DNA of 45,588 nucleotides from Prochlorococcus sp. W8 (GCA_000291825.1 ALPF01000004.1:1-45588), one strand, 5' to 3'. Positions 1-9,669 are shown, numbered from the stretch's first letter. Program-made: numbers and translations. The notes: generated by a model from the sequence alone, not told the origin.

Positions 1-2
1 AT

Positions 3-44
3 AAAGTTATTTTTTTTCTTCGTAAAGAGGGCTATGAATTGTAA
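3..44 (+). CDS. 3' end of an unidentified upstream gene (partial)
   Basis: A reading frame that is open from the window edge ends at a TAA at 42-44. It would encode a C-terminus reading KVIFFLRKEGYEL. The residue mix looks protein-like and the gene would lie 50 bases before cysC on the same strand. Only 13 codons are visible, so the product cannot be named. A second frame is open over 1-72, so the choice of frame is itself uncertain. Confidence 0.3.
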   Translation, partial: KVIFFLRKEGYEL

Positions 45-94
45 GCCACAAAAAGCTATTATAGATTATTAAGTTTTTTGAACCTGAGAAAGTA

Positions 95-718
95 ATGAAT
101 CCAGACAAATCTGATATTTCTAAAAAAAATATTAAATGGCATGAGATAAGTATTGATAGAAGAAAGTTAGAAAAAATGCATGGTCATAAAGGCATGGTTC
201 TCTGGTTTACTGGTTTATCAGGCTCAGGTAAAAGTACTTTAGCTAATGCTTTAAATGAGGCATTACACTTAAGAGGTATTTCAACTTATGTCTTAGATGG
301 AGATAATATTAGGCATGGTTTATGTAAGGATTTAGGATTTTCTGATAGTGATAGGGAAGAAAACATAAGAAGAATAGGAGAAGTAGCAAATTTGTTTATG
401 AATGCAGGTATAGTTGCTATTACAGCTTTTGTCTCACCATTTAAAGTGGATAGAGATAAAGTAAGATCCATTATTGGAAATAATGATTTTGTTGAAATCT
501 ATTGTGCGGCAAATCTATCAGTTTGTGAAAAAAGAGATACAAAAGGGCTTTATAAAAAAGCAAGATTAGGAGAGATTAAGGAATTCACGGGCATCTCTAG
601 TCCATATGAAATACCTGAAAATCCTGAGATTACTATTGACACAGGCAATATTGGATTAAAGGATTCAGTTCAAGAAATAATTAATTATTTAGATAAAAGA
701 TTTGATATTGAGAAATAA
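95..718 (+). CDS. cysC: Adenylylsulfate (APS) kinase
   Basis: CysC phosphorylates adenosine 5'-phosphosulfate with ATP to give PAPS, in cytosolic sulfate assimilation. The 207-residue protein has the P-loop GLSGSGKST at about residues 40-48, then the APS-kinase hallmarks [20 protein letters not shown] and FVSPF. A short polar N-terminus of about 30 residues precedes the kinase fold, as is usual for the stand-alone enzyme. The start is the first in-frame ATG, with a weak purine-rich AGAAAG upstream. The gene converges on purE with a 21-base spacer that shows no terminator hairpin. Confidence 0.95.
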   Translation: MNPDKSDISKKNIKWHEISIDRRKLEKMHGHKGMVLWFTGLSGSGKSTLANALNEALHLRGISTYVLDGDNIRHGLCKDLGFSDSDREENIRRIGEVANLFMNAGIVAITAFVSPFKVDRDKVRSIIGNNDFVEIYCAANLSVCEKRDTKGLYKKARLGEIKEFTGISSPYEIPENPEITIDTGNIGLKDSVQEIINYLDKRFDIEK

Positions 719-739
719 ATTGATGAGCTAAGAAAGCAC

Positions 740-1273
740 TTAATTTTCTAAAAATTTTTTTACTCCTAACTTTTTTAGATTCATATTCTTGTTTCTTACG
801 CTTTTATGCAGATTTGACTTGAATGATAAAAATTCAGATTTTTTTGTTTCATCAAATAGGCTACATATCTGTACTGCTAATAAGCCTGCATTTTCACTAC
901 CATTTATTGCTACTGAAGCTACTGGTACTCCTGATGGCATTTGAACGATAGAAAGCAATGAATCTATTCCTTTAAGTGTTTTGCTTTCAACAGGTACTCC
1001 TATTACGGGAATAGAAGTTAATGAAGCTATCATCCCTGGAAGATGAGCTGATCCTCCTGCGCCAGCAATAATTACTTTTATATTGTTTGAGTCTGAGTTT
1101 TTTGCATACTCCATCATTTCTAAAGGTGTTCTATGTGCAGATAATATACAGACTTCATTTGAGATCTTGAATTTATCAAGAATATCTATAGCGGCTTTCA
1201 TTATTTTAAGATCTGAATCGCTTCCCATTACTACGGAGACTTTATAGGGTGTTTGTGTATTAGATAAAGACAA
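740..1273 (-). CDS. purE: N5-carboxyaminoimidazole ribonucleotide mutase
   Basis: PurE moves the carboxyl group of N5-CAIR to C4, giving CAIR in de novo purine synthesis. The 177-residue protein shows the class I PurE signatures: MGSDSDL near residue 17 (nucleotide phosphate binding), SAHRTP around 44-49 and GAGGSAHLPGM around 71-81. The length matches the family. It is convergent with cysC and divergent from chlM across 90 bases. The expected partner PurK is not in the window. Confidence 0.96.
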   Translation of the reverse strand: MSLSNTQTPYKVSVVMGSDSDLKIMKAAIDILDKFKISNEVCILSAHRTPLEMMEYAKNSDSNNIKVIIAGAGGSAHLPGMIASLTSIPVIGVPVESKTLKGIDSLLSIVQMPSGVPVASVAINGSENAGLLAVQICSLFDETKKSEFLSFKSNLHKSVRNKNMNLKKLGVKKFLEN

Positions 1274-1363
1274 AATAAAAATTCTATTCTTTTATTATCA
1301 TGACGTGCTATTTCTGGAGCGCTAGTTAGTTAATATTAAAAATATTGATTTTTTAAAAAAGTT

Positions 1364-2065
1364 ATGCAAACTAGTAACAATTTGGAAAAGGAGGAAGTAA
1401 AGGATTACTTTAATGGGACGGGATTCGATAGATGGAGAAGAATTTATAGTAAATCTGAAGATGTGAATACGGTTCAGAAAAATATTCGTATAGGTCATCA
1501 AAAAACTGTAGATGATGTAATTGATTGGATTAAAGATGATCCAACATTTTTAAAATCATCATTCTGCGATGCTGGTTGCGGTGTTGGTAGTCTCTCAGTC
1601 CCGTTATTAAAACTTGGAATTAATGATATCCAGGTTAGTGATATATCTGCCTCAATGATTGACGAAACAAAATTAAGAATCAAAAGAGAAAATTTAAATT
1701 CTAAAAAAATAAAATATAAGATATGTGATCTTGAAAATTTATCTGGTTCTTTTGATTTTGTAATCTGTTTAGATGTATTTATACATTATCCTCAACCAGT
1801 TGCTGAGGAGATGGTTAAACATCTATGTTCATTAACCAAATCAAATTTAATTGTGAGTTTTGCGCCTTATACACCATTTTTGGCTTTTTTAAAAAGTATT
1901 GGCAAATTATTTCCAGGACCTAGTAAAACTACAAGAGCTTATACATTGAGGGAGCAAGGTATAATTAGAGCCGCAAAAGAAAAGGGATTTGCTGTATCCA
2001 GAAAGAAGTTAAATCAAGCACCTTTTTATTTTTCAAAATTGATTGAGTTTAAGAAAAACAATTAA
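1364..2065 (+). CDS. chlM: Magnesium-protoporphyrin IX O-methyltransferase
   Basis: ChlM transfers a methyl group from S-adenosylmethionine to the C13 propionate of Mg-protoporphyrin IX, a committed chlorophyll step. The 233-residue protein begins with the family-typical segment YFNGTGFDRWRRIY (about 15-28). The class I SAM motif DAGCGVGSL follows at about 69-77, then FDFVICLDVFIHYP. The C-terminal FYFSKLIEF is also typical of ChlM. The gene stands alone on its strand. Its stop is one base from the convergent stop of the response regulator. Confidence 0.95.
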   Translation: MQTSNNLEKEEVKDYFNGTGFDRWRRIYSKSEDVNTVQKNIRIGHQKTVDDVIDWIKDDPTFLKSSFCDAGCGVGSLSVPLLKLGINDIQVSDISASMIDETKLRIKRENLNSKKIKYKICDLENLSGSFDFVICLDVFIHYPQPVAEEMVKHLCSLTKSNLIVSFAPYTPFLAFLKSIGKLFPGPSKTTRAYTLREQGIIRAAKEKGFAVSRKKLNQAPFYFSKLIEFKKNN

Positions 2066-2066
2066 A

Positions 2067-2792
2067 TTATTTAACCAGATGATTCTCTAATGCATACCTT
2101 ACAAGTTCAGTTCTGCTAGATGTACTTGTTTTTATAAATAACCTACTTACATATTTTTCTACATTTCTAATTGAGGTTTCTAATTTTCTTGCGATTTCTT
2201 TATTCATTAGGCCCTCAGCAACTAATTGTAGAACGCTAGCTTCTCGTGGAGTAAAAGTAGGAATATTTATTTCATTTTCTGGATTAGCAGAACTATTGTG
2301 AGTTAGCATAGATTTTATTTCGGTAATTTGTTTAGCCATCTTGCTGACGTCTGTATCAGCAAATCTGGCTGCCTCTTTCAGTAGTCTTTCTTGTCTTTTA
2401 ATTACATTCTTAACCCGAGCTGCTAATTCATCAGGATCAAATGGTTTGGATATATAGTCATCTACTCCTGCAAGATAACCTTGTGTTCTATCTAAAGTCA
2501 TACCTTTTGCAGTAAGAAAAATTACAGGTGTACCACTTAAACGTTCATCTTCTCTTATTCTCTCTAGTAAAGAATAGCCATTGCATCGGGGCATCATTAT
2601 GTCGCTGATTATTAGATCAGGAAAAAATTGTTGGGCTTTTTCCCATCCATCTTCTCCGTCTACTGCCATAGTAATTTCGAAACCTTCGTCTTCTAGAAAT
2701 GTTTTTACTGCATTTCTCAATCCTGGTTCATCATCTACTAAAAGAATTTTGGGTTTTTTTTGAACCTCATTACTCTGATTTAATTCATTCAT
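2067..2792 (-). CDS. Two-component response regulator, REC-LuxR type (Rre1/Ycf29-like)
   Basis: This 241-residue protein has an N-terminal receiver domain. Acidic residues are D20 and D21, the likely phosphoacceptor is D64 in IISDIMMP, and the conserved Thr and Lys lie in FLTAK and SKPF. A linker of about 40 residues leads to a C-terminal LuxR/NarL helix-turn-helix (from about 178), with FTPREASVLQLVAEGLMNKE and RNVEKYVSRL. From memory, the C-terminal pattern (EKYVS, then RTELVRYA) resembles cyanobacterial Rre1/Ycf29, so a stress-response transcription factor is likely. No histidine kinase is adjacent. The domain call is firm and the Rre1 assignment is inference. Confidence 0.85.
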   Translation of the reverse strand: MNELNQSNEVQKKPKILLVDDEPGLRNAVKTFLEDEGFEITMAVDGEDGWEKAQQFFPDLIISDIMMPRCNGYSLLERIREDERLSGTPVIFLTAKGMTLDRTQGYLAGVDDYISKPFDPDELAARVKNVIKRQERLLKEAARFADTDVSKMAKQITEIKSMLTHNSSANPENEINIPTFTPREASVLQLVAEGLMNKEIARKLETSIRNVEKYVSRLFIKTSTSSRTELVRYALENHLVK

Positions 2793-2845
2793 CTTTAAAT
2801 AACTTTTTCATAAGAACTTATTAAAAATTCTATATACTAAAAATT

Positions 2846-3994
2846 ATGCTTTCAAGTCCTATTTTACTAGATTATCAATCTTCGACTCCTTGTCATCAAG
2901 AAGTAGTTGATGCGATGAAACCTTATTGGAATCAAATTTTTGGAAATCCTTCAAGCAAATCCAATTTAGCGGGGATATCCTCTAGTGCAGCTTTAGAAGT
3001 ATCAAGAGAAAAGATAATACAAAAATTAAATCTAAAAAAACAAAAAATTATTTTTACAAGTGGGGCTACCGAGGCTAATAATTTAGCTTTACTTGGTTAC
3101 GCAAGGGATTTTCATATGAAAACTGGATCTTTTGGCAATATTATTACTTTAAAAACTGAACATCATGCTGTTCTTGAACCTATTAGGCAATTAGCAAAAG
3201 AAGGTTTCACAATTACTGAAATTAGTCCTCAGGAGAATGGTTTAATAAATCAAGAAATTCTTCTTAAGGCGATAAAAAAAGATACATTTTTAATAAGCAT
3301 TATGTTAGCTAATAATGAGATTGGGGTGATTCAGCCAGTAAATGATATTGCTCAAATTTGCAAATCTAGGAACATTATTTTTCATACCGATGCAGCACAA
3401 TCAATAGGATATTTACCTTTGAATTTAATTAGTAGAAAAGCAAACATGATTACTATAAGTTCTCATAAAATTTATGGCCCAAAGGGAGTAGGATTATTAA
3501 TTATTGATGAGGATATAAATTTAGAACCATTATTTTTTGGCGGTGGACAAGAATTTGGATTTAGACCTGGCACAATACCTTTGCCTTTAATAATAGGTTT
3601 TGCAAAAGCAATAGAAATAGCTATTAATAATACTGAGGAAAATATAAGTAAATTATCCTTATTAAGAAATAATCTTTTAAACGGGATACTAAAAACTGGT
3701 AATAAAGTTCTTATAAATGGATCAATGAATCATAGACTTCCGCATAATTTAAATATTACATTCTTAGATTTAAGTGGTTCTAGGTTACACAAAGAGTTGA
3801 AATCTAAAATAATTTGTTCTAGCGGCTCTGCGTGCAGTAATGGAATGCCGTCTCATGTATTGATGGCGCTTGGGAGATCTTTAAAAGAGTCTGAATCCTC
3901 ATTAAGATTAAGTCTTGGAATAAATACTAGTAATGATGATATTAACAACGCAATAGTAATTATTAATAATGTAGTACATGCTTTAAGAAAGTAG
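2846..3994 (+). CDS. Cysteine desulfurase (NifS/IscS-like)
   Basis: A PLP-dependent class V aminotransferase-fold enzyme that takes sulfur from cysteine to form an enzyme persulfide, for Fe-S clusters or other thio-cofactors. The 382 residues include the N-terminal LLDYQSSTP, TSGATEANNLAL (about 71-82), HTDAAQSIGYLP, the PLP lysine in SSHKIYGPKGVG (about K208) and the sulfur-accepting cysteine in CSSGSACSNG (about C330). The short active-site loop and SSGSACS place it in the NifS/IscS group rather than SufS. No iscU or sufE is adjacent. It diverges from the response regulator across 53 bases. Confidence 0.93.
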   Translation: MLSSPILLDYQSSTPCHQEVVDAMKPYWNQIFGNPSSKSNLAGISSSAALEVSREKIIQKLNLKKQKIIFTSGATEANNLALLGYARDFHMKTGSFGNIITLKTEHHAVLEPIRQLAKEGFTITEISPQENGLINQEILLKAIKKDTFLISIMLANNEIGVIQPVNDIAQICKSRNIIFHTDAAQSIGYLPLNLISRKANMITISSHKIYGPKGVGLLIIDEDINLEPLFFGGGQEFGFRPGTIPLPLIIGFAKAIEIAINNTEENISKLSLLRNNLLNGILKTGNKVLINGSMNHRLPHNLNITFLDLSGSRLHKELKSKIICSSGSACSNGMPSHVLMALGRSLKESESSLRLSLGINTSNDDINNAIVIINNVVHALRK

Positions 3995-3995
3995 G

Positions 3996-4898
3996 TTATT
4001 TCAATTGTGCAATTCGCATTTTTGCACTCCTTGCCCTTTTATTACTTTGAATTTCTATATCTTGTGGAATAATTGGTTTCTTAGTGAGATTTAATAACTT
4101 GTTACTTGTTTTGAAGTTTTCTTTTACTTTTCTATCTTCAATTGAATGAAAGCTAATAATAGCAATGATTCCTTCAGGTAAAAGCCAATTTGGCGATTTT
4201 AATAATAATTTCTCCAGTGATTCAATTTCTTGGTTTACGCCAATCCTTAATGCCTGAAATGTTCTAGTTGCAGGATGAATTTTTTTATATCTTTGTCTTG
4301 GTGGAAAACACCCTCCAATTGAATAGGCTAATTCTTTAGTACTTTTATATGATCCTTTTTCAAATAAATCCCTTTTAATTTTTCTTGCAATTTTTCTCGA
4401 TAATCTTTCCTCACCATATTTGTATATTAAGTCTGCTAATTCTTTCTCATTTAAATTATTGATAAGTTCTTCAGCGTTTATTGCTGAAGAAGGATCCATG
4501 CGCATATCTAGTGGTCCATCTTTTTGAAAACTAAATCCTCTTTCAGGTTGATCAATTTGGAAACTATTAACTCCTAAATCTGCTATAACGAAGGCAACCT
4601 TTTCTATAGGTTCAAAATCTGCAAAATTTGTAGCTTTAATGTTTATTCGGTTTCTGAATTCATTAAGTTTGATTGTTGCGGCTTGTCTTGCAAATGGATC
4701 TTGGTCAATTCCAATTATTTTTAATAATGGAAATTTTTTTAATAATTCATAAGAATGTCCTCCTCCGCCTAATGTTGCATCAATTCCCATAAAGTTAGGA
4801 GATGTTTTTTGAGGGCAATTATCGATAGCACTAATAATCTCCTCAGTCATCACTGAAGTATGATTGAATAATGGTGACTTATTCGATTCAGTTTCCAT
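3996..4898 (-). CDS. rsmH: 16S rRNA (cytosine(1402)-N4)-methyltransferase
   Basis: RsmH (MraW) methylates N4 of C1402 in the 16S rRNA decoding centre using SAM. The 300-residue protein has the N-terminal HTSVM, SAM-binding DATLGGGGHSYELL (about 41-54), IDQDPFA, ADLGVNSFQID and GFSFQKDGPLDMRMD, and ends with SNKRARSAKMRIAQLK, all diagnostic. It is not in a division/cell-wall cluster as in many bacteria. It diverges from ndhH with only 36 bases between the start codons. Confidence 0.96.
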   Translation of the reverse strand: METESNKSPLFNHTSVMTEEIISAIDNCPQKTSPNFMGIDATLGGGGHSYELLKKFPLLKIIGIDQDPFARQAATIKLNEFRNRINIKATNFADFEPIEKVAFVIADLGVNSFQIDQPERGFSFQKDGPLDMRMDPSSAINAEELINNLNEKELADLIYKYGEERLSRKIARKIKRDLFEKGSYKSTKELAYSIGGCFPPRQRYKKIHPATRTFQALRIGVNQEIESLEKLLLKSPNWLLPEGIIAIISFHSIEDRKVKENFKTSNKLLNLTKKPIIPQDIEIQSNKRARSAKMRIAQLK

Positions 4899-4934
4899 AA
4901 CTTTCTATTAGAATTTAATAAAGATTAATTTTAA

Positions 4935-6122
4935 ATGGCTCAGTTAGAGACTAGAACAGAACCGATGGTGGTCAACTTTGGCCCTCACCATCCTTCCATG
5001 CATGGTGTACTAAGACTAGTTGTAACACTCGACGGAGAAAATGTAATTGATTGCGAACCAGTTATTGGTTATTTGCATAGAGGGATGGAAAAGATTGCAG
5101 AAAATAGAACTAATGTAATGTATGTTCCTTATGTAAGCAGAATGGATTATGCTGCCGGAATGTTTTATGAAGCAATAGTAGTAAATGCTCCAGAAAGATT
5201 AGCTAATGTCTCTGTCCCAAAAAGAGCAAGTTACATAAGAGTATTAATGCTTGAGTTAAATAGAATAGCAAATCATCTTTTATGGCTTGGTCCTTTTTTA
5301 GCAGATGTTGGAGCTCAAACACCTTTCTTTTATATATTTAGGGAAAGGGAAATGATATATGACCTTTGGGAGGCGGCTACTGGACAAAGGTTAATTAATA
5401 ATAACTTTTTTAGAATTGGTGGAGTAGCATGCGATTTACCTTACGGGTGGTTAGAAAAATGTCTAGATTTTTGTGATTGGTTCGGACCTAAGATTGATGA
5501 GTACGAAAAATTGATTACTAATAACCCCATTTTCAGGAAGAGAATCGAGGGTTTAGGAACAGTAAGTAAAGAACAAGCTATTAATTGGTCACTGTCAGGT
5601 CCGATGTTAAGAGCATCAGGAGTTGCTTGGGATCTAAGGAGGGTAGATCATTACGAATGTTATGACGAGCTTGATTGGGATATAGCTTATGAAAATGAAG
5701 GTGATTGTTATGCAAGATATAGAGTTCGTGTTGAAGAGATGCGCCAATCTTTAAAAATCATTCGACAAGCATGTCAAATGATACCAGGAGGTCCTACAGA
5801 AAATCTTGAAGCTAAAAGAATGGCAACAGACGACAAGAAAGATCCAATATTTGGACCTGACTATCAATATATTGCTAAAAAAGTTGCACCTACTTTTAAA
5901 ATTCCAAATGGTGAACTTTATACTAGGCTTGAATCAGGAAAAGGCGAAATAGGAGTTTTTATTCAGGGTAGTAATGAGGTAACACCATGGAGATTTAAAA
6001 TAAGAGCAGCAGATTTAAATAATTTGCAAATTTTGCCTCATATACTTAAAGGTGCAAAAATAGCTGATATTATGGCAATACTAGGTTCAATTGATGTGAT
6101 TATGGGATCTGTAGATAGATAA
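4935..6122 (+). CDS. ndhH: NDH-1 photosynthetic complex I subunit H
   Basis: NdhH is the 49-kDa-type hydrophilic subunit of the thylakoid NDH-1 complex, which takes electrons from ferredoxin to plastoquinone in cyclic flow, respiration and CO2 uptake. The 395 residues match the family closely: [15 protein letters not shown] near the N-terminus, GYLHRGMEK, the long [19 protein letters not shown] region, and a C-terminus with [12 protein letters not shown]. Unlike nickel hydrogenases, it lacks metal-ligand cysteine pairs. Only 8 bases separate it from the downstream thioesterase gene, so the two are probably co-transcribed. Confidence 0.98.
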   Translation: MAQLETRTEPMVVNFGPHHPSMHGVLRLVVTLDGENVIDCEPVIGYLHRGMEKIAENRTNVMYVPYVSRMDYAAGMFYEAIVVNAPERLANVSVPKRASYIRVLMLELNRIANHLLWLGPFLADVGAQTPFFYIFREREMIYDLWEAATGQRLINNNFFRIGGVACDLPYGWLEKCLDFCDWFGPKIDEYEKLITNNPIFRKRIEGLGTVSKEQAINWSLSGPMLRASGVAWDLRRVDHYECYDELDWDIAYENEGDCYARYRVRVEEMRQSLKIIRQACQMIPGGPTENLEAKRMATDDKKDPIFGPDYQYIAKKVAPTFKIPNGELYTRLESGKGEIGVFIQGSNEVTPWRFKIRAADLNNLQILPHILKGAKIADIMAILGSIDVIMGSVDR

Positions 6123-6130
6123 AAATTTTA

Positions 6131-6580
6131 ATGAGAGCAGATAATTGGTTACTTTTAGAAAAAAAAGTAAAATTCGGAGATTGTGATTCAGCAGGTGTAA
6201 TTCATTTTCATAACTTATTACGATGGGCGCATGAATCTTGGGAAGAGAGTATGGAAATTTATGGAATTAACTTAAAAGAAATTTTCCCTTCGATTAAAAA
6301 TGATACAAAAAAAATTTTTCCCATAATAAATTGTGAAGCAAATTTTTTATATCCAACTGAACTCGGGGATAAATTAAAAATAAATATTTTGCCAAAAAAA
6401 ATCAATAATCACTTATTTGAGGTCAATATATCTTTTTACAAAGATACAATAATAGTTGCCAAAACCAAATTAATCCATTGTGTATTAGATATTGTTGATA
6501 GGAAGAAAGTAGATTTACCTGAAAGTTTAGAACTTTGGATAGAAGCATCTAATATTAATAGCAAAATTGAAAGTTGTTAA
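6131..6580 (+). CDS. Hotdog-fold acyl-CoA thioesterase, probable DHNA-CoA hydrolase
   Basis: This 149-residue single-domain hotdog (4HBT) protein carries the signature FGDCDSAGVIHFHNLLRW (about 15-32). D19 sits at the position of the catalytic aspartate in the 4-hydroxybenzoyl-CoA thioesterase family. In cyanobacteria and plants a member of this family hydrolyses 1,4-dihydroxy-2-naphthoyl-CoA before MenA acts. The directly abutting, convergent menE-menC-menA genes support that role here (menI-like). It follows ndhH by 8 bases, and its stop overlaps the menE stop as TTAA at 6577-6580. The fold is firm; the substrate is inferred from context. Confidence 0.85.
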   Translation: MRADNWLLLEKKVKFGDCDSAGVIHFHNLLRWAHESWEESMEIYGINLKEIFPSIKNDTKKIFPIINCEANFLYPTELGDKLKINILPKKINNHLFEVNISFYKDTIIVAKTKLIHCVLDIVDRKKVDLPESLELWIEASNINSKIESC

Positions 6581-7800
6581 ATTTGAATATTTTTCCAATT
6601 TTCGATGTAATATTCTGTTTGAATTTTCTCAGAAATAACAACCCATCTTAATGGTCGCTCATGTTTTGACCATATTTCTGTATATTCTTTTAAAAGATCC
6701 AAAGAAGATTGGATTTTAGTTTTTTCAGCATTATTTTTCAGTTGAATAATTATCTCAAATCTATTTTCCCAGTACTTATCTTCTAATTTCGAAATTATAA
6801 ATTTCTCAAAAGGAAGTTTATTCGTAACAGTAAATTTTTTTAATCTTTCAATTATTATATCTGGGAAAATAATTTCACCACCAGAGCTAAATGCATTATC
6901 TCCTCTCCCAAGAATTTCTATATAAATTTTATTTTTAATTCTTATTTTTTTTCCTAAATCACCACTTTCCCACCATCCACTTTTATCTGTAAAACTTTTT
7001 AATTCTTTATCTCTTATTTTAAATCCAATCCGATCAGATTTTACTTTGATCAAGCCGTAATTATTAATATTTAATTTTATATCTTTTAAAAGCTCTCCTG
7101 AAGTTGAATTACCATTTAAAAATTCACTTGGTTTTAATGCAGTTATCATTGCTGCTGTTTCAGTAGCTCCATAACATGGAGAAAGATTAATTTTTTCTTG
7201 AATACATTTATTTATAGTTTCGGTTGACAGTGTAGCTCCTCCTACCCAAATCAAATCAAATAACTTCAACCATTCAAGGCCATATTTTTCCTCAATAAGT
7301 CTATTTAATTGCGAAGGAACTAAAGATGTAATGAGATTTTTTTGGTTTATCAATTTATTTGCAATAGTATTCTCATATAAATCCTTTGTGTTTTTTATCA
7401 AATTTGGAGATATCCTCTCATAGCTACAATTCCAAATTTTACTTCGCCAAAGAGGCATTAACCCACTTATATGATAAAAGGGCAAAGTATTAAAAATCAG
7501 ACAATTTTTTAATATAAAACCTTGCTCTTCAAGCCAATTTCCCGATGCGATTGCCGATTGATTAAGATTACAAATTCTATGAAGACAGAATTTAGGCCTA
7601 TTCTTGCTACCGCTACTTTTTATTATGATTGCTGATTTTTCATAATTAATTTCATCTAATAAGTTATTTATTTTTTCAAACTTATTAGTAATAAAAATAA
7701 TTTTTTTTTGATTAAGAAATTCTAAAATTAATTTCCTAGAGCTATCTTCATTATTTTTTACTATGAGTTTGTTTATTTTGTTTGTCATAGAAACTTCCAT
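6577..7800 (-). CDS. menE: O-succinylbenzoate-CoA ligase
   Basis: MenE is an AMP-forming acyl-CoA synthetase that activates o-succinylbenzoate in phylloquinone (photosystem I quinone) synthesis. The 407-residue protein is short for the superfamily and has a degenerate P-loop, KSSGSKNRPKF, near residue 61. Further motifs are FYHISG, LSPCYGATETAAMI, the acceptor-site WWESGDLG and GRGDNAFSSGGE. The family call depends on these motifs plus the menC-menA context. An ATG at 7788 overlaps the menC stop as ATGA. That suggests translation starts at M5 by coupling rather than at the first ATG at 7800. Confidence 0.88.
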   Translation of the reverse strand: MEVSMTNKINKLIVKNNEDSSRKLILEFLNQKKIIFITNKFEKINNLLDEINYEKSAIIIKSSGSKNRPKFCLHRICNLNQSAIASGNWLEEQGFILKNCLIFNTLPFYHISGLMPLWRSKIWNCSYERISPNLIKNTKDLYENTIANKLINQKNLITSLVPSQLNRLIEEKYGLEWLKLFDLIWVGGATLSTETINKCIQEKINLSPCYGATETAAMITALKPSEFLNGNSTSGELLKDIKLNINNYGLIKVKSDRIGFKIRDKELKSFTDKSGWWESGDLGKKIRIKNKIYIEILGRGDNAFSSGGEIIFPDIIIERLKKFTVTNKLPFEKFIISKLEDKYWENRFEIIIQLKNNAEKTKIQSSLDLLKEYTEIWSKHERPLRWVVISEKIQTEYYIENWKNIQI

Positions 7801-8750
7801 ATATCTTTGGGATTATTTGAAAAAAGAATTGTTTTTGGAAAGTTTCTTAATGCCAAACCAGGCACTTTTGGAGTTGGACCAGTTTGTTGAATTGCAGAGA
7901 AATGATTAAGTACTCTCATACCTACACCAGTTTCAAAAGAAGTACTTATCATTCTTAATCCTTTTTTCTGTTCAAGTTCTTTAAGTAAAATTAATGGGTT
8001 AATTTCTTGAGAAGGCCTTCTAATTTGCCAACCTTTCCATTCTCTAGTTAAATCAGGATATTTTATTATTGATTCGTCTAATGCTACAGGTATTTTTTTT
8101 TCTAGTTCTCTTAAACCATCTAAATCATCCTCTGAAAGTGGTTGCTCTAGCCAATCAAGATTAACATTATCTTTTAAGATCTCAGCCCATCTGTTTGCAT
8201 AGTTTCTATCCCATGAGCCATTAGCATCAATACGTAATTTCATTTTATTACTTATTTCACTTAGGATCTTTTCTAAAATTTTTTCTTCTGCTTCACTTTC
8301 TATAGTCCCAACTTTCCATTTTAAAGTTATTTCTTTATTTACTAAAGTATTATTATTTTTTAAATTTCTTATCTCATCCAAAATATTATTTGAATCTACA
8401 AGTATTGCTGTTTTATGAATATCATCAAAATCATAATTATGTTGATATTTTAATATTGCTCTAATTTCTCCAAGAGCAATATTTACTGCTGATTGTATAC
8501 AAGGATGGAATCTACAGATTTCATTTATAAAGATATTTTCATTTATTTGGTTAGGAATCTTATCTAATTGATTTTTGCATAAAGCTAAATGTTCTGATTT
8601 CAGAGGAGATACTTCTCCATATCCAATAATATTTTTTTCATTTTTTAATTGAATAATCCATCCTTTTTTATTCAATATATTAATTTTTGAATTAATTACT
8701 TTTTTAGATAAATTGAATAAATAAGGCTTTTTACTAAAGTTAATTTTCAT
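7785..8750 (-). CDS. menC: o-Succinylbenzoate synthase
   Basis: MenC is an enolase-superfamily dehydratase that converts SHCHC to o-succinylbenzoate in the menaquinone/phylloquinone pathway. The 321-residue protein has the expected residues: the KxK acid/base pair in LKWKVG (K144, K146) and the three Mg2+ ligands in LRIDANGSW (D175), WLEQPL (E202) and VALDESI (D225). The C-terminal barrel ends with FETGVGMRVL. It lies between menA (2-base gap) and menE (ATGA overlap) in one minus-strand operon. Confidence 0.93.
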   Translation of the reverse strand: MKINFSKKPYLFNLSKKVINSKINILNKKGWIIQLKNEKNIIGYGEVSPLKSEHLALCKNQLDKIPNQINENIFINEICRFHPCIQSAVNIALGEIRAILKYQHNYDFDDIHKTAILVDSNNILDEIRNLKNNNTLVNKEITLKWKVGTIESEAEEKILEKILSEISNKMKLRIDANGSWDRNYANRWAEILKDNVNLDWLEQPLSEDDLDGLRELEKKIPVALDESIIKYPDLTREWKGWQIRRPSQEINPLILLKELEQKKGLRMISTSFETGVGMRVLNHFSAIQQTGPTPKVPGLALRNFPKTILFSNNPKDIWKFL

Positions 8751-8752
8751 AA

Positions 8753-9669
8753 TTATAAAAATGAATTAAAAAGAAGACCTATTATTAACCCAAATCCATT
8801 CATAGTTTGGAATTTTAAAGCAATAAATTTGCAATCTTTTAAAGATTTAGGTCTATAGTGATAACTATTAAGGATATTTATTAATTTGATTGCATAAGGC
8901 AGGCTAATTAAGTAAAGAAAGCATAATCTTGGAATAAATTCTACAAAAATAGTAAATGTCTGGAAAGAATATATAAATAAAACTATTAATGGTACTAATA
9001 ATGCAGATTTTTTTGTGCCTATTAAAACTAAAGGAGAACGCTTTCCAAATTTTTTATCTTCATTTATTTGATGAAAATGGGAGCAAAATAGAACTAAAGT
9101 TATACATAAGGCTGGACCTGTCCCCAAAAGTAAAGATTCTAGCCATGGGATTTTGTTTGCGTATATCCCAATTGGATTAAGTGCAATTAGAAAAGCTGCA
9201 AAAGCAAAAGGGCCAAATGCTAACCAGCATAGAGGTTCTCCTAGACCTAAGTAACCTAATCTAAAAGGTGGACCTTGGTATAAGTAACCTAAAGTGCATG
9301 ATAAAAGGATAAGAATTAATATATTTATACTTAGAGATAAAGAGATAATATAAATAATTAATAAACCTAAAAATAATGATAAATATGCAATTAAAAAAAT
9401 TAATTTTTATTTTTTATAAGATTAACTATTGAATGAAATTTAAATTGATCAATTCCAGTGTATGAATCATATAAATCATTTGTAAGGTTTTCCCAAAGGA
9501 GTATTAGTATAGAAGCTATAGTTAACAAAAAAAAGTTAAGAAATTTTATATCTCTGAAAGAGTAAAAATTATATGCTCCACAAATAAATATAGGAATTAT
9601 TGCGACAGAATATAATGGCCATTTTATTGCTTGATTCCATAATTGTTTTTTATCTACCCTCATTCCCAA
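8753..9669 (-). pseudogene. menA: menA, DHNA phytyltransferase, interrupted by a -1-base frameshift
   Basis: MenA attaches the phytyl chain to 1,4-dihydroxy-2-naphthoate in the membrane. The N-terminal part (9669-9400) contains the prenyl-diphosphate motif NDLYDSYTGID and membrane segments, then stops at TAA 9402-9400. The remainder is open from about 9404 down to 8753 in another frame. It begins LIFLIAYLSLFLGLL and continues through GYLYQGPPFRLGYLGLGEPL and SHFHQINEDKKFGKRSP, all MenA-like. One extra A in the A6 or A5 run (plus-strand T runs 9404-9415) would join the two into about 305 residues. Nothing else is damaged. PSI needs phylloquinone, so a sequencing or assembly error is more likely than true gene loss. 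Confidence 0.85.

Noticed and set aside
8989-9180. Plus-strand frame across the middle of menA
   Set aside because: It covers sequence that encodes MenA-like residues on the minus strand; the absence of a minus-strand listing there is due to the frameshift.
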